Below are positions 6,402 through 6,862 of a DNA stretch of 6,862 nucleotides, one piece after another. The notes below the pieces were generated by a model. It searched no databases. It had not been told where the DNA came from and worked only from the letters and a program-made list of their open reading frames with translations. The position numbers and the translations under genes were made by a program. Numbering within the stretch: the first letter of the stretch is position 1; each line of letters begins with the position of its first letter. Source of the stretch: Pseudomonadota bacterium (lineage in GTDB: Bacteria; Pseudomonadota; Gammaproteobacteria; Burkholderiales; Sulfuricellaceae); assembly GCA_021783895.1 (NCBI GenBank), contig JAJXTJ010000067.1, positions 1 to 6,862 on the forward strand, in the 5' to 3' direction.

Positions 6402-6430
6402 TTGACGTGTGAAAATTGCACACGTAATAT
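6402..6430 (+). promoter_or_regulatory. Sigma70-type promoter of the divergent lipoprotein gene
   Basis: TTGACG (6402-6407) and TAATAT (6425-6430) are separated by exactly 17 nt, giving five of six and five of six matches to TTGACA and TATAAT. Transcription should begin near 6437, about 68 nt before the ATG at 6505. The spacer is almost entirely filled by a palindromic operator-like sequence (6406-6424), so the promoter looks built for repression. Confidence 0.72.
6406..6424. promoter_or_regulatory. Operator-like imperfect palindrome, copy 1
   Basis: CGTGTGAAAATTGCACACG has perfect 6-bp arms (CGTGTG/CACACG) around a 7-nt AT-rich centre; 16 of 19 positions obey the dyad. It starts on the last base pair of the -35 hexamer and ends against the -10 hexamer, so a bound protein would block RNA polymerase. 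It also lies 54 nt from the ATG of the divergent DUF6502 gene and could control both directions. The half-sites do not match spaced CRP (TGTGA-N6-TCACA) or FNR sites. Confidence 0.7.
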
Positions 6431-6440
6431 GCGCAAAAAT

Positions 6441-6459
6441 CGTGTGAAAATTGCACACG
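6441..6459. promoter_or_regulatory. Operator-like imperfect palindrome, copy 2
   Basis: An identical 19-nt copy of the palindrome at 6406-6424, offset by 35 nt. It falls just downstream of the predicted transcription start (about +5 to +23), a position typical of a second repressor site. Confidence 0.7.
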
Positions 6460-6504
6460 CATTTTGAGTGAGAAGCAAAAAACACTACACAAAGGAGGTC
6501 CGGA

Positions 6505-6862
6505 ATGAACAGTTCATTTATCGACAAGATGCGCTTATGCCTGGTGTTTGGCGTGGTGCTGCTTCAGGCAGGTTGCGGCGGTGGAGGCGGCGGCGGAACC
6601 GTTGGGGGATCGGGTTCGAACGTGATCTCCGGTATCGCATCGAAAGGGCCGCTGAACAGTGCTACCATCAGGGTTTACCAACTCAACGCCGACGGCAGCA
6701 TAGGGGGGCAACTCGGCACCGATACGCCGACCAATACGGATGGCTCCTACTCGGTCAATATCGGCGGCTATAGCGGTGCGGCACTGGTCGAGGCCAGCGG
6801 CGGCACTTATCTGGATGAGGCCACCAATACCACCATTAGTCTGGCTACACCGCTACGCACGG
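6505..6862 (+). CDS. Poly-Gly lipoprotein with carboxypeptidase-regulatory-like domain, N-terminal fragment
   Basis: The frame is open from ATG 6505 to the window end (119 codons), so the gene is cut on the right. AAGGAGGT (6492-6499) lies 5 nt upstream, a near-perfect Shine-Dalgarno. The first 24 residues are a lipoprotein signal peptide, MRLCLVFGVVLLQAGC, with the lipidation cysteine at C24; the -3 residue is Gln rather than the usual Leu, though Leu is at -4. Seven glycines follow (G25-G31), then a GGSGS linker. From ~41 onward comes a beta-sandwich-like unit, SGIASKGPLNSATIRVYQL, NTDGSYSVNIGGYSGAALVEASGGTYLDEAT, resembling carboxypeptidase-regulatory or Ig-like domains of large secreted bacterial proteins. 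A poly-Gly tether after the lipid anchor is typical of surface-exposed lipoproteins such as TbpB and fHbp. Together with the nearby Slam-like gene this suggests surface display, which is an inference. The function of the full protein cannot be told. Confidence 0.8.
   Translation, partial: MNSSFIDKMRLCLVFGVVLLQAGCGGGGGGGTVGGSGSNVISGIASKGPLNSATIRVYQLNADGSIGGQLGTDTPTNTDGSYSVNIGGYSGAALVEASGGTYLDEATNTTISLATPLRT

Noticed and set aside
6384..6420. Minus-strand promoter for the DUF6502 operon (TTCACA, 19-nt spacer, TATTCT).
   Set aside because: The spacer is too long and the -10 hexamer is weak; a promoter must exist somewhere in this gap but the sequence does not single one out.
6406..6459. CRP or FNR binding sites in the divergent region.
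   Set aside because: The half-sites TGTGA and GCACA are 5 nt apart instead of 6 and the right half deviates from TCACA; TTGAT/ATCAA of FNR is absent.
6468..6773. Plus-strand 101-codon open frame overlapping the lipoprotein gene.
   Set aside because: The lipoprotein frame from 6505 has a near-perfect Shine-Dalgarno, a signal peptide and coherent domain sequence; the other frame is Arg-rich shadow sequence.

Overview
The window looks like a chromosomal segment of a betaproteobacterium, probably Nitrosomonadales/Gallionellales-like. This rests on protein flavour (a UbiH-type hydroxylase followed by a periplasmic DsbC, a DUF6502 protein, a secreted FecR-domain protein) and a moderately GC-rich composition. 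It is an inference, because no marker gene is present.

Left part (1-2417, + strand): the 3' end of a ubiquinone-biosynthesis-type FAD hydroxylase, then, 17 nt on, a complete periplasmic disulfide isomerase (DsbC family). Next come a class I SAM-dependent methyltransferase and a small four-helix ferritin-like/bacterioferritin-like protein. The methyltransferase is bracketed by two inverted-repeat intergenic elements. Both are built from short tandem units (8-nt CTCTGTGN and 9-nt CCCCGTGNN), with arms 77 and 78 nt apart. The second sits between exact 9-nt direct repeats (TTTATTCTA), as if inserted between the methyltransferase and ferritin genes.

Right part (2462-6352, - strand): a tightly packed operon read right to left. 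It encodes a DUF6502-like protein with a helix-turn-helix-like segment, a secreted FecR-domain protein carrying a 12-residue GIGGTG tandem repeat and a glycine-rich C-terminal beta-barrel-like domain, and a TPR plus outer-membrane beta-barrel protein resembling Slam (surface lipoprotein assembly modifier, DUF560 type). The genes overlap by 20 bp and 4 bp (ATGA), which implies translational coupling.

Far right (6353-6862): a 152-nt divergent intergenic region holds a near-consensus sigma70 promoter. Its -35/-10 spacer is an imperfect palindrome (CGTGTGAAAATTGCACACG), and an identical copy follows 35 nt downstream near +5. This promoter reads into a lipoprotein gene cut by the window end, which has a poly-glycine tract just after the lipidated cysteine. 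The working hypothesis is a self-contained surface-display locus: a Slam-like translocon, a candidate barrel-bearing client in its operon, a candidate poly-Gly lipoprotein client divergent to it, and a candidate DNA-binding regulator with paired operators. The architecture is read from the sequence; client and regulator roles are inferred.
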